NCBI RefSeq assembly: GCF_035917275.1
Contig: NZ_CP108508.1
Coordinates: forward strand, 3,410,001-3,474,000
Direction: 5' to 3'
From: Streptomyces sp. NBC_01237
GTDB taxonomy: Bacteria; Actinomycetota; Actinomycetes; Streptomycetales; Streptomycetaceae
Length of the DNA stretch: 64,000 bases
Position numbers and translations under genes: made by a program. Shown here piece after piece: positions 34,927 through 42,284 of this stretch. The notes beneath the pieces were generated by a model, which was given only the letters and a program-made list of their open reading frames with translations, did no database searches and was not told the origin of the DNA. Position 1 is the stretch's first letter, and each line of letters starts with the position of its first letter.

Positions 34927-35144
34927 GCGGGTCGACCCGGCCGTGCGAGGACCTCGACTCCGGCCACGGCCTGGTCTACACCCGCCGGTACCTCACCGGC
35001 TGGAAATGCGACCGGCACACCCCCAGCGCCTGGCGCGGCCGGCCCGAGCCCCCGCCGGGACCCGGCTGGCCCGCCGGGGCCTACCTCAACCACCCCGACC
35101 GCAACCCGAACACGAACCTGCCCGTAGAGGAGCCGCCGTCATGA
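34923..35144 (+). CDS. small hypothetical phage protein
   Basis: A 73-residue protein with the motif YLTGWKCDRHTP, seen in other actinophage early genes; Pro-rich afterwards. ATGA overlaps at both ends support translation. Confidence 0.62.
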   Translation: MSGSTRPCEDLDSGHGLVYTRRYLTGWKCDRHTPSAWRGRPEPPPGPGWPAGAYLNHPDRNPNTNLPVEEPPS

Positions 35145-35569
35145 CGACCGCCGCCCGCCCCACCCCGGCCCTGATGCCGTCCCGGCGCCCGGCCGCCCGC
35201 CCCGACACCCCGACTGTGGGGGCACCCCCGAGGCCCTCGGCTCGCCGGGAGCCGTGGCAGCAGGCGATCCTCGCCAGTTCCCTCCCGGCGAACTTCCGCT
35301 TCGTGGCCGTTGCTTTGTCGACTCACGCCGACGGTACGGGCCACATCGCCCAGCAGCCCCGCGTCATCGGGCTTGTCCACAACACCGGGATCAACGCCCG
35401 GCAGGTCGCCGTCGCCCTCGCCGCCCTGCGCGACCGCGGATTCCTCCGCCTGTCTCCGCCCGACGGCCGCTATGACACCGCCGACCTGATCCTCACCATG
35501 CCGCGGGGCGCGGCCGCCCGCGCCCGCCGCGCCCAGACCGCCACGGCCAGGAGCTCCGCCGATGCCTGA
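35141..35569 (+). CDS. winged-helix-like phage early protein
   Basis: A 142-residue protein. After a Pro/Arg-rich leader, residues about 45-120 read as a winged helix (FRFVAVALSTHADGTGHIAQQPRVIGLVHNTGINARQVAVALAALRDRGFL). It may bind DNA at the replication or early-control step. Overlaps the next gene by 8 bases. Confidence 0.65.
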   Translation: MTTAARPTPALMPSRRPAARPDTPTVGAPPRPSARREPWQQAILASSLPANFRFVAVALSTHADGTGHIAQQPRVIGLVHNTGINARQVAVALAALRDRGFLRLSPPDGRYDTADLILTMPRGAAARARRAQTATARSSADA

Positions 35570-36287
35570 GAAGAAGATCCAGCACTGGACCGAGTCGCTG
35601 TTCGACTCCGTGTACGCGCTGTACGAGACGGCCCGCGAGTACCAGACCGCCCATCGTGCTGCCCAAGTGGCCGTGCAGACGGTGGATGTCGACCGCCGCA
35701 AGCTCCACGAGGGGCGCGTCGCCCTGCGAGGGCTGCGTGGCCGTGCCGATGCCGACTACTACCGGACGCGGCGCACGTCCCCCCACGAGAAGGCCGTGTT
35801 CGGCCTCTACGGCCTCTACAGCCGGTCGGAATCGGAGCTGCGTCATCGGTACGACGAGGCGGCCCACCTCTTCGCGTCGGGCGCGGCCTGGGCGGTCGGG
35901 GCGGTCCAGGGCGGCGAGACCCCGGACGTGGTCGAGTTCAACACCGATGAGGCCAGCGCCCCGACGCGCCATCAGCTGAGCATCACCGGCCTGGGCCGCT
36001 ATGCCGGGGCCGGGGAGCTCACGGCCGCGTACGACCAGTGGTACGCGCACATGTGTGCGGCGGAGTACGCCGAGGACCTGGCGGGCCGGGACTACGTCAG
36101 CGACCACGAGGCCGGACAGATGCACGACGCCATCGGCTCCGCCCTGGGCCTGGCTGACAGCGCGTTCGCTTACGGCCTCCTTGCTCAGCGCGCCGTCTCC
36201 TTCGTGCTCCTGGAGCCGCGCCGCGCCCGGCAGAGCGAGCTCGCCGCCGCCCGGGCCGCCGCGCAATCCGCCCAGCTCAGCAACTGA
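35562..36287 (+). CDS. hypothetical phage protein
   Basis: A 241-residue, largely alpha-helical protein with an N-terminal helix pair of coiled-coil type and aromatic-rich centre (YYRTRRTSPHEKAVFGLYGLYSR). No family recognised. It precedes the initiator-like gene. Confidence 0.68.
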   Translation: MPEKKIQHWTESLFDSVYALYETAREYQTAHRAAQVAVQTVDVDRRKLHEGRVALRGLRGRADADYYRTRRTSPHEKAVFGLYGLYSRSESELRHRYDEAAHLFASGAAWAVGAVQGGETPDVVEFNTDEASAPTRHQLSITGLGRYAGAGELTAAYDQWYAHMCAAEYAEDLAGRDYVSDHEAGQMHDAIGSALGLADSAFAYGLLAQRAVSFVLLEPRRARQSELAAARAAAQSAQLSN

Positions 36288-36311
36288 CCAACCCCGTATC
36301 CAGGAGACCCG

Positions 36312-37922
36312 TTGACCGCCGCCGTCGCGTACGCAGCAGCACCCGCTGCTGCTGTGCCATGCCCGGAGACGCCCCGCGCGTCGACCGGTGCACGGCCGCG
36401 CACCGGCGGCGGTTTTCGTGTCTGCGTCCCCCTGCGCCTGGTTGTAGGCGGTCAGTACGGCGATGCCGCCCTGAGCGTCTACATCAAGATCGCAGCTCTG
36501 GGCATGCGCCCTGAAGGATGCCGCGCCCGCGTGAAGACGCTCGCCGAGTACCTGTCCCTGTCCAAGACCCAGGTGGAGCGCGCACTCACGCAGCTGACCG
36601 CTACCGGCACCGACGGCATCGCCGAGGTCGTCACGGAGCGGAAGACGTCGCGGGATGGGGAGGGAGAGTCCGCGCTGCGCAGCGTGCGGCCGGTGGACAC
36701 GGACGAAGAGCTGTTCGTGTGGCTGCCCGCCCGCGCCGCGACGTCGCTCCCGCCCCGCCAGCTCCGCCTGTACGCGGTCATCAGCTACGCCCAGATCCGC
36801 CGCATGCCGCTGTCCCTCGCCGAGCTCCGCGCCGTCGTACGCCACCAGTACGGCGACAGCGCCGGTGAACCGCTCGGCGAGCGGCAGGTGATGCGGCTCC
36901 TCGACGGCCTGGAGGACACCGGCTGGATCACCATTCACCGCCGCCAGGGGCCGCGCGGCCGCCACGCCTACGAGGCCCACCAGCGTCCCCTGCACCCCGT
37001 CCTGGACGACGCCACCGACGAGCCGACCGCGCCCCCGGCCGCGGCTGCGCCCGCTCCGGCGACCCCTGACATACATGACGGATCGGCTCCCCGCACAGCT
37101 GACGGTTCCCCGTCTAGGGAAGACCACAGGACTGACCGACCCGGACGAAAAGACAAGGTGGGTGGGGGGATCCGCCGGAGGCGAAACACCGGTAGTTACG
37201 GACCCACCCCTGTGGATAACTCGGCTGGGGGCACGTTCCGGGGTGCGCCTTCAGACGAAAAGCGCAGCAACACCAGCGCGGCCGGACCGTACCGCGGGCC
37301 GGGACTGCAGCTGTCGCCCCGGGTGTGGCAGGTCCTCGAGCCCGTACGAACCGAGCTCCCCGCAATCAACACGTACGTGCTGCGCCGGATCGGCCGGGAG
37401 ATCGGCCGCCAGCTGTCCGCCGGGGTCGGCTCCGAGCGGCTGACCGCCCGGCTGACCGCCCGGTGGGCGTCCACCGAGGCCCCGCGCGGCGGCGACGTCG
37501 GCCGGTGGGTCCTCGGCGCGGGCCTGCCCCGCCACGGATGCCGCCTGCCGTCCTGCGAGTCCGGCACCACCTGGTCCACCGGCGACCGCTGCCACCTGTG
37601 CGCCGACATCGCCGCCGAGGCCGAGCGCCTGGCCGCCGAGGAGACCCGGGCGCAGCAGCCCGTCGCGGCCGAGGCCCCGCCCGAACCGCCGGCCCCGACG
37701 CGACCGCCGACGACATGGCTTCCGTGGCCACCCCCGCCACCCGATCCCGGGCCGGAGCCGACCGGCACCGAGCGGGAGCAGCTGCGCGCGGCCGCCACCC
37801 CGGCCGCCGTCCGCCAGGCGCTCGCCGAGCTCGGCGCACCGGCCGCGATCCGGCTCTACGGCAGGGCCCTGGTCCTGCCCCACCTCACTGACCCCGAGCA
37901 CGACGGAGGAACCCCGGCATGA
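36312..37922 (+). CDS. replication-initiator-like phage protein
   Basis: A 536-residue protein. Residues about 60-115 form a helix-turn-helix (LAEYLSLSKTQVERALTQL) and about 170-225 a second winged helix, as in phage replication initiators. A Pro-rich, disordered middle (about 235-330) is followed by a helical C-terminal domain with CRLPSCESG and CHLC cysteines, then a Pro-rich tail. The start is a TTG at 36312 with AGGAG seven bases upstream. A DnaA box lies inside the disordered part. Role in initiation is inferred from architecture and position. Confidence 0.68.
   Translation: MTAAVAYAAAPAAAVPCPETPRASTGARPRTGGGFRVCVPLRLVVGGQYGDAALSVYIKIAALGMRPEGCRARVKTLAEYLSLSKTQVERALTQLTATGTDGIAEVVTERKTSRDGEGESALRSVRPVDTDEELFVWLPARAATSLPPRQLRLYAVISYAQIRRMPLSLAELRAVVRHQYGDSAGEPLGERQVMRLLDGLEDTGWITIHRRQGPRGRHAYEAHQRPLHPVLDDATDEPTAPPAAAAPAPATPDIHDGSAPRTADGSPSREDHRTDRPGRKDKVGGGIRRRRNTGSYGPTPVDNSAGGTFRGAPSDEKRSNTSAAGPYRGPGLQLSPRVWQVLEPVRTELPAINTYVLRRIGREIGRQLSAGVGSERLTARLTARWASTEAPRGGDVGRWVLGAGLPRHGCRLPSCESGTTWSTGDRCHLCADIAAEAERLAAEETRAQQPVAAEAPPEPPAPTRPPTTWLPWPPPPPDPGPEPTGTEREQLRAAATPAAVRQALAELGAPAAIRLYGRALVLPHLTDPEHDGGTPA
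37211..37219 (-). promoter_or_regulatory. perfect DnaA box within the initiator gene
   Basis: TGTGGATAA is the complement of the consensus TTATCCACA. It sits in the least protein-conserved, lowest-GC part of the gene, with the direct repeat GACGAAAAG at 37144 and 37254. This could be part of the phage origin. Confidence 0.45.
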
Positions 37923-38233
37923 AGCCCGCCAGCCACCACATCGCCACCTGCCGCAGCTGTCGCGCCCCGATCTGCTGGGCCCTCACCACCGCCCACGGAA
38001 AGCGGCAGCCGGTCGACGCCGAGCCGACCGACGAGGGGAACCTCGCGGTCACTCAGGGCGCCGACGGGCTGCTGTACGTCCGCAGCATCACGGCGGCCCG
38101 CCCCGACGTCCGCCCCGGTGAGTGGCGGGCGATGCCGCACCACGCCACGTGCACGGCACCGCCGCCCCGGCGCAGCAGCCGTACTGCTCAACGGTCCACG
38201 ACGAGCGTGAGGCCGGTCCCGTGGCAGCGCTGA
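37919..38233 (+). CDS. small zinc-finger phage protein
   Basis: A 104-residue protein with CRSCRAPICW at the start and a further HHATC, a likely zinc site. ATGA overlap with the initiator gene. The Arg/Ser-rich tail overlaps the next start. Confidence 0.65.
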   Translation: MKPASHHIATCRSCRAPICWALTTAHGKRQPVDAEPTDEGNLAVTQGADGLLYVRSITAARPDVRPGEWRAMPHHATCTAPPPRRSSRTAQRSTTSVRPVPWQR

Positions 38234-38478
38234 CGGCCGAGGAAACCGCGGCTCTGGAGCGCGCCGAGGCCGGCCGGGAGGAGTGGCCCGACGGTACGTA
38301 CGCCGGGACCCGCGCCCCGGCCGGGGCCGGGCAGCCGGACCCGGACGCCACCGACCACGTCCAGGAGCTCATCGAGGCGCTGGCGGGCTGGCGGGTCGGC
38401 ACCCGCTCCACCCTCCCCGACCGCGCCGCGAACCCCCTGCCGCCGTCTCAGCTGATCACCGAAAAGAGGACGCCGTGA
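38221..38478 (+). CDS. small hypothetical phage protein
   Basis: An 85-residue acidic helical protein starting at a GTG with GAGG upstream. An earlier in-frame start at 38122 would overlap the previous gene too far. Ends in a GTGA overlap. Confidence 0.6.
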   Translation: MAALTAEETAALERAEAGREEWPDGTYAGTRAPAGAGQPDPDATDHVQELIEALAGWRVGTRSTLPDRAANPLPPSQLITEKRTP

Positions 38479-38879
38479 TCTCCGCCCGCCTCCGGTACAC
38501 CGCCCTGTCCCTCCTCGCCCTGGCCGCGCTCGTCACCGGCCTGGCCCAGCTGCTGGACCACGCCTGGCCCGGTGCAGTTCTCGGCCTGGCCCTCACCGCC
38601 GAACTCCTCCTCGGGTGCCGGCGGATCCGGCGCACCGCCGAACACCACCAGGACGAGCAGCGCCGCGAGCTCGAGGCCCTGCGCGCCGAGCCCCGGGCCG
38701 TTCCTGCCGAGCACTGCGGTGCCCAGCCGCCGGAGGTCTTCACCTGGCTCCACCCGGGCCAGTACAGCGAGTGCGTGCTGCGCCCCGGCCACCTCGGCAG
38801 CCACGCGGACGAGCACGGGACGCGCTGGTGGTGGATCGACACCGAACTCCCGCCCCGCGCCCGGGCGCAGCAGCGGTGA
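38475..38879 (+). CDS. membrane protein with C-terminal cysteine domain
   Basis: A 134-residue protein: two short membrane helices (about 7-27 and 30-47), a charged helix, then a small domain with the motif SECVLRPGHLGSHADEHGTRWWW. The same domain ends the product of 39103-39453. GTGA overlaps at both ends. Confidence 0.68.
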   Translation: MISARLRYTALSLLALAALVTGLAQLLDHAWPGAVLGLALTAELLLGCRRIRRTAEHHQDEQRRELEALRAEPRAVPAEHCGAQPPEVFTWLHPGQYSECVLRPGHLGSHADEHGTRWWWIDTELPPRARAQQR

Positions 38880-39001
38880 GCCTCGCCCTGGTCATCCGCT
38901 GCGACGTCTCGCACGGTCCGTACGGCACCTGCGGGATGTACCTGCCGACCGGCACCACCGACAAGACCGAGGCGTACGCCGTCGCCGAGCGGGCCGGGTA
39001 A
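38876..39001 (+). CDS. truncated small cysteine-rich protein
   Basis: Translation from the GTG at 38876 gives 41 residues with CDVSHGPYGTC and ends at a TAA. The same frame stays open for 34 further codons, through CPGH, to a stop that overlaps the next gene as ATGA. The full gene was probably 38876-39106 (76 codons); the TAA is a nonsense change, a sequencing error or a recoded stop. Confidence 0.55.
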   Translation: MSLALVIRCDVSHGPYGTCGMYLPTGTTDKTEAYAVAERAG

Positions 39002-39106
39002 AGCACCGGCCCGGACCGCTGCCCCGGCCACACCTACCGCCCCCGCACCACCGGCCGCACCGTGCGCCGGCTCCGGCCCGTCACCGAGGAGACCCCGACA
39101 CCATGA
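39002..39106 (+). pseudogene. in-frame remainder of the interrupted cysteine-rich gene
   Basis: Continues the frame of 38876-39001 after the TAA. It contains DRCPGHTYRPRTTGR, the expected second half of the metal site, and ends TGA within the ATGA overlap at 39103-39106. Confidence 0.5.
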
Positions 39107-39453
39107 CCACACCATTCGCCCGCGGGTTCCGCCTTCACCTGCCCCACGGCCCGGCCCTCGACGGCGCCGAGCTCCCCAATGGCCGGGCGTTCGTCATGGA
39201 CGACCCGGTGTGGGGGCTCGGCAGCACCGCCCGCACCGTTGACCTCCTCCAGGCCGGATACCCCGGTGCACGTATCGAGTGGCCGGACGACGGCCCGGCC
39301 GAGCACTGCGGACACCAGAAGCCGCCGTTCAGTGAGCACGCGCAGCGCACCGAGTGCGTCCTGCGCCCCGGCCACTCCGGCAGCCACGCCGACGGGCTGG
39401 GGGACCGCTGGTGGCCGGGCGACGGCGAGCCGACGGGGGGCAACGGTGCCTGA
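39103..39453 (+). CDS. phage protein with CVLRPGH cysteine domain
   Basis: A 116-residue protein. The N-terminal part (about 1-65) is unrecognised; the C-terminal part (ECVLRPGHSGSHADGLGDRWW) is the same domain as in the 38475 gene. Both carry a cysteine and histidine pattern (AEHCG, then C and H) that may bind zinc. Confidence 0.65.
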   Translation: MTTPFARGFRLHLPHGPALDGAELPNGRAFVMDDPVWGLGSTARTVDLLQAGYPGARIEWPDDGPAEHCGHQKPPFSEHAQRTECVLRPGHSGSHADGLGDRWWPGDGEPTGGNGA

Positions 39454-39634
39454 TGTTCGGCGCTGCACCGTGTGCGGCCGGCCCCTGACCGACGCCGCGT
39501 CCCGACGGCGCGGCACCGGCCCGGTCTGCGAACGCAAGACCCGCGCCGCGCCCCGGCCTCGGCCGGCCTCCTGGACCCTGCCCGCGGACCTGCTGCGCCC
39601 CGTCGCCGACGTCCCTACCGGCCCCTATCTCTGA
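39446..39634 (+). CDS. DUF6011-like zinc-ribbon protein
   Basis: A 62-residue protein with CTVCGRPLTDAASRRRGTGPVCERK, the pattern of short actinobacterial zinc-ribbon proteins. GTG start, 8-base overlap with the previous gene. Confidence 0.65.
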   Translation: MPDVRRCTVCGRPLTDAASRRRGTGPVCERKTRAAPRPRPASWTLPADLLRPVADVPTGPYL

Positions 39635-39660
39635 TCCCACCGCACCATCGGAGTACGACC

Positions 39661-40404
39661 ATGGACACCACGTGCGAGGTCTGCCACGGCCACGCCCCCG
39701 CCGACCACTACCTGTGCCCGGCCTGCCAGCACACTGCCCTCGTGTGGCTCCGGGAGCTCCCTCACCAGGTGACGCTGCTCCGCACGATGCTGCAGCCGGA
39801 GAACGGGCCCGCCCGCCGCGGCGGCGTCGGCCGCGCCCACGCCCCGCTCCCCGTACGCCTCGAGGTCCTGGACCTGATCGGCCCCGGCCACGCCCACGTC
39901 GTGTACGACCCGCACGGCGACCAGACCGGTGGCGTGCCCGTCGGCGCCTTCCTCACCGGGTGGGCCCACTACATCGCGTGCGACGTCCCCGCCGTCCACC
40001 GCGACGAGCACGGCACCGTCCAGATCCTGCAGTCCCGGGCAGCGACCGCGTGGCCGCGCACCGGCACCGGTCTGACCGCATGGCGCACGTGGCACGAGCG
40101 CTACCTCCCCTACGTCGCCACCCGCCCCTACGCTGCCCACTTCCACAACGAACTTGAGGGCCTGGTCCACCGGCTTCGTCGGCTCAACCACACCAAGCCG
40201 GTCGTCCGGGCCAAGAACGCGCCGTGCCCGAAGTGCGCCGGCTGGTCGCTGGTGGAACACGAGGACCAGCTCCACATCAGCTGCACCCTGTGCCCGGCCC
40301 GGCTCACCCCCGAGCAGTACGACGCCCACCGCGCCACCGTCATGCCCCAGCTCGCCGCCCTCGCCCTCCGCATGGCCGTCCCGCTCCGCAAGGAGGCTGC
40401 CTGA
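39661..40404 (+). CDS. phage protein with two zinc-ribbon ends
   Basis: A 247-residue protein. CEVCHGHAPADHYLCPAC near the start and CPKCAGWSLVE with CTLCPARL near the end form two zinc ribbons around a helical middle. Such end ribbons occur in many actinophage early proteins. It is the last gene of the early operon, closed by a strong hairpin. Confidence 0.7.
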   Translation: MDTTCEVCHGHAPADHYLCPACQHTALVWLRELPHQVTLLRTMLQPENGPARRGGVGRAHAPLPVRLEVLDLIGPGHAHVVYDPHGDQTGGVPVGAFLTGWAHYIACDVPAVHRDEHGTVQILQSRAATAWPRTGTGLTAWRTWHERYLPYVATRPYAAHFHNELEGLVHRLRRLNHTKPVVRAKNAPCPKCAGWSLVEHEDQLHISCTLCPARLTPEQYDAHRATVMPQLAALALRMAVPLRKEAA

Positions 40405-40405
40405 C

Positions 40406-40459
40406 CCGCATGCCGCTGCGCCCCGTCCACGACCTGGGGCGGGGCGCAGCAGCATGCGG
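40406..40459 (+). terminator. terminator closing the early operon
   Basis: A 20-bp stem with one mismatch (40406-40425 with 40440-40459) and 14-base loop begins two bases after the preceding stop. It separates the early operon from the methyltransferase. Confidence 0.8.
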
Positions 40460-40476
40460 TGAACCGTAAGGACATA

Positions 40477-40488
40477 GAACACCTGTTC
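40477..40488. promoter_or_regulatory. possible LexA (SOS) box
   Basis: GAACACCTGTTC fits the actinobacterial SOS core GAAC-N4-GTTC; the flanks (TA, GG) differ from the best consensus. It lies 46 bases before the methyltransferase start, next to the palindrome GATCATGATC. Confidence 0.42.
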
Positions 40489-40534
40489 GGATCATGATCG
40501 GGGGAACCTGCCGTCAACCTGATCAGGAGCGACC

Positions 40535-41248
40535 GTGAGCACCTGGACCATCCACGAGGGCGACGCCCTCACCATCCTGCCGACGCTGACTGAACCGGTC
40601 GACGCGGTGATCTGCGACCCGCCGTACAACAGCGGCGGCCGCACCAACGCCGAGCGGCGCGCCCAGGGCGCCCGCGACAAGTACGTCAACGGCGACGCCC
40701 AGCACTCCCTCCCCGACTTCGACGGCGACACCCGCGACCAGCGCGGGTACACCTACTGGCTCGGCCAGATCCTCGCCGCCTCGTACACCCGCACCAGACC
40801 CGGCGGCAGCCTCCTGGTGTTCACCGACTGGGCGCAGCTCCCGGCGACCAGCGACGCGCTGCAGGCCGGCGGCTACACCTGGCGCGGGATCATTCCGTGG
40901 CGAAAGCCGATCAGCCGCCCGACGCCGAACGGGTTTCGCCGCGAGTGCGAGTACGTCCTGTGGGGCAGCCGCGGTGACCCGCTCCGCCACGCCCCGACGA
41001 TCTACCTTCCCGGCTGGCTCGAGGGCTCCCAGCCCCGGGGCAAGGTCCGCGTCCACATCACTCAGAAACCGGAATCGATCATGAGGCAGCTGGTCCAGAT
41101 CGCCCCCGTCGGCGGCCTGATCCTGGACCCGTTCACCGGGTCCGGCACGACCGGCGCCGCCGCACTCGCCGCGGGCCGCCGGTTCGTCGGCATCGAGCAG
41201 GCCCCCGCCTATGCCGCGGCCGCCCGGGACCGCCTCGCCGCAGCCTGA
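40535..41248 (+). CDS. orphan DNA methyltransferase
   Basis: A 237-residue methyltransferase with DPPY (residues 28-31) near the start and the AdoMet motif DPFTGSGTTG near the end. The order catalytic motif first, FxGxG last, is that of beta-class amino-methyltransferases making N6-methyladenine or N4-methylcytosine. No restriction enzyme is adjacent, so it may protect phage DNA or mark its own origin or packaging site. GTG start with AGGAG upstream. Confidence 0.88.
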   Translation: MSTWTIHEGDALTILPTLTEPVDAVICDPPYNSGGRTNAERRAQGARDKYVNGDAQHSLPDFDGDTRDQRGYTYWLGQILAASYTRTRPGGSLLVFTDWAQLPATSDALQAGGYTWRGIIPWRKPISRPTPNGFRRECEYVLWGSRGDPLRHAPTIYLPGWLEGSQPRGKVRVHITQKPESIMRQLVQIAPVGGLILDPFTGSGTTGAAALAAGRRFVGIEQAPAYAAAARDRLAAA

Positions 41249-41271
41249 CCGCCATACGCTTCCGTACAGCA

Positions 41272-41310
41272 CTGTGCCCCCTGCTCAACTCCCATGAGCA
41301 GGGGGCACAG
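41272..41310. terminator. bidirectional terminator
   Basis: A perfect 16-bp stem (41272-41287 with 41295-41310) and 7-base loop between the convergent methyltransferase and HTH genes. Confidence 0.85.
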
Positions 41311-41321
41311 CCGCGTCTGGG

Positions 41322-41582
41322 TCACTCGCTGCCGGGGGGCGTGAGGTCGTTGCGCCTGCCCTGAGTCATGCCCTGCTGCCGCTCGGCCCAATAGGCGTCG
41401 AACCATTCGACGTCGTACTCGGGGCGGCTGCTGCCCGCGCGGAAGACCGGGGCGGGCCACCCCTCGGCCGGGGTGGTCGCCAGCCGGTGAATGAGGGTGC
41501 GGCTGCGGCCGACGCGTTCGGCCAGTTTCGGGATGGTCATGGTCCCCTTCTCCTGCTCTGGCCCCTTGGGAGGTTCGGGCAT
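41322..41582 (-). CDS. small HTH phage regulator
   Basis: An 86-residue protein with an HTH (IPKLAERVGRSRTLIHRLA) and a wing-like tail (DVEWFDAYWAERQQ). Two starts are possible, ATG 41582 with GGAGAGG and ATG 41540 with GGGGACC; the longer is given. It faces a perfect palindrome just upstream and may bind it. Confidence 0.7.
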   Translation of the reverse strand: MPEPPKGPEQEKGTMTIPKLAERVGRSRTLIHRLATTPAEGWPAPVFRAGSSRPEYDVEWFDAYWAERQQGMTQGRRNDLTPPGSE

Positions 41583-41597
41583 GGGTCATCCTCTCCA

Positions 41598-41624
41598 AGA
41601 AGTGTGGACATTGTCCACACTTCT
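41598..41624. promoter_or_regulatory. 27-bp perfect palindrome with two DnaA-box-like halves
   Basis: Arms AGAAGTGTGGACA and TGTCCACACTTCT flank one central T. The right half contains TTGTCCACA, the preferred Streptomyces DnaA box, and the left its inverted near-copy. It lies between divergent genes, so it may be an operator, an origin element or both. Confidence 0.65.
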
Positions 41625-41652
41625 CGCTACGGTCGCACTCGTCAACGCAACA

Positions 41653-41684
41653 GCCCCGGCCGGAGTAGCCGCTCCGGCCGGGGC
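41653..41684. terminator. GC-rich hairpin in the leader of the 41718 gene
   Basis: A perfect 13-bp stem (41653-41665 with 41672-41684) and 6-base loop. It is upstream of a gene, so it may be an attenuator or a stop for transcription from the left. Confidence 0.55.
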
Positions 41685-41717
41685 CAGCCACCCGCCTGAC
41701 TCACCAGGAGGACGACC

Positions 41718-42065
41718 ATGCGCGATCGTAGCCGCGCCACCGCCACACTGACAGCGCCGCCCAACGAAGCCGACGAGGCGCTGCAGCGTGCCCGGACCGC
41801 GATGACCGCCGAGACCCGCGCCCTGATGGACGGCATCGGCCGCGCCCTGCGCGAGGTCAACCCGACGCTCCTGATGCGGGAGGTCACCCGCCTCGCGTAC
41901 GCAGGCCGCGCCGCCGCCGACCTCCACGGCTTCGGCACCCCGCGCGCCACCGCCGCCACCCGCCTCCTCCTGCGCCACATGCCCCACATCGACGGCCCGG
42001 AGACCACCGCACCGATCACCCGCGCCGATTACGGCATGCGCCTCAGTACCAAGGCCCGCGCCTGA
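41718..42065 (+). CDS. hypothetical phage protein
   Basis: A 115-residue helical protein, rich in Ala and Arg, with GGAGGAC before the ATG. No family recognised. It heads a second early operon and shares one base with the next gene. Confidence 0.65.
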   Translation: MRDRSRATATLTAPPNEADEALQRARTAMTAETRALMDGIGRALREVNPTLLMREVTRLAYAGRAAADLHGFGTPRATAATRLLLRHMPHIDGPETTAPITRADYGMRLSTKARA

Positions 42066-42229
42066 TGGCAGCCGAGAAGATCCCGGGGATCAGCCCGGCG
42101 GCCGCCGCCCGCGCCTACACGGCCGGTCAGGCCGCCGCCCGCCAGGGCCGCCGCCCCTCCACCCCGGAGACCCGCACTGATCTCGGCAACGCCCGCACCC
42201 AGGGCAACGCCGGCGCTTCCGCCCGCTGA
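42065..42229 (+). CDS. very small basic phage protein
   Basis: A 54-residue protein (MAAEKIPGIS to NAGASAR), Ala/Arg-rich and basic. Its ATG shares a base with the previous stop. Codon use matches the neighbours; function unknown. Confidence 0.55.
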   Translation: MAAEKIPGISPAAAARAYTAGQAAARQGRRPSTPETRTDLGNARTQGNAGASAR

Positions 42230-42284
42230 TGATCCGCCCGGCCGGGCGCCACCGTGCGCCCGGCCTCCCCCTCGGGAGACCTCC

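Noticed and set aside
40535..41582. A restriction-modification system
   Set aside because: The neighbours are a small HTH protein and other small phage genes; no endonuclease is seen, so the methyltransferase is an orphan.
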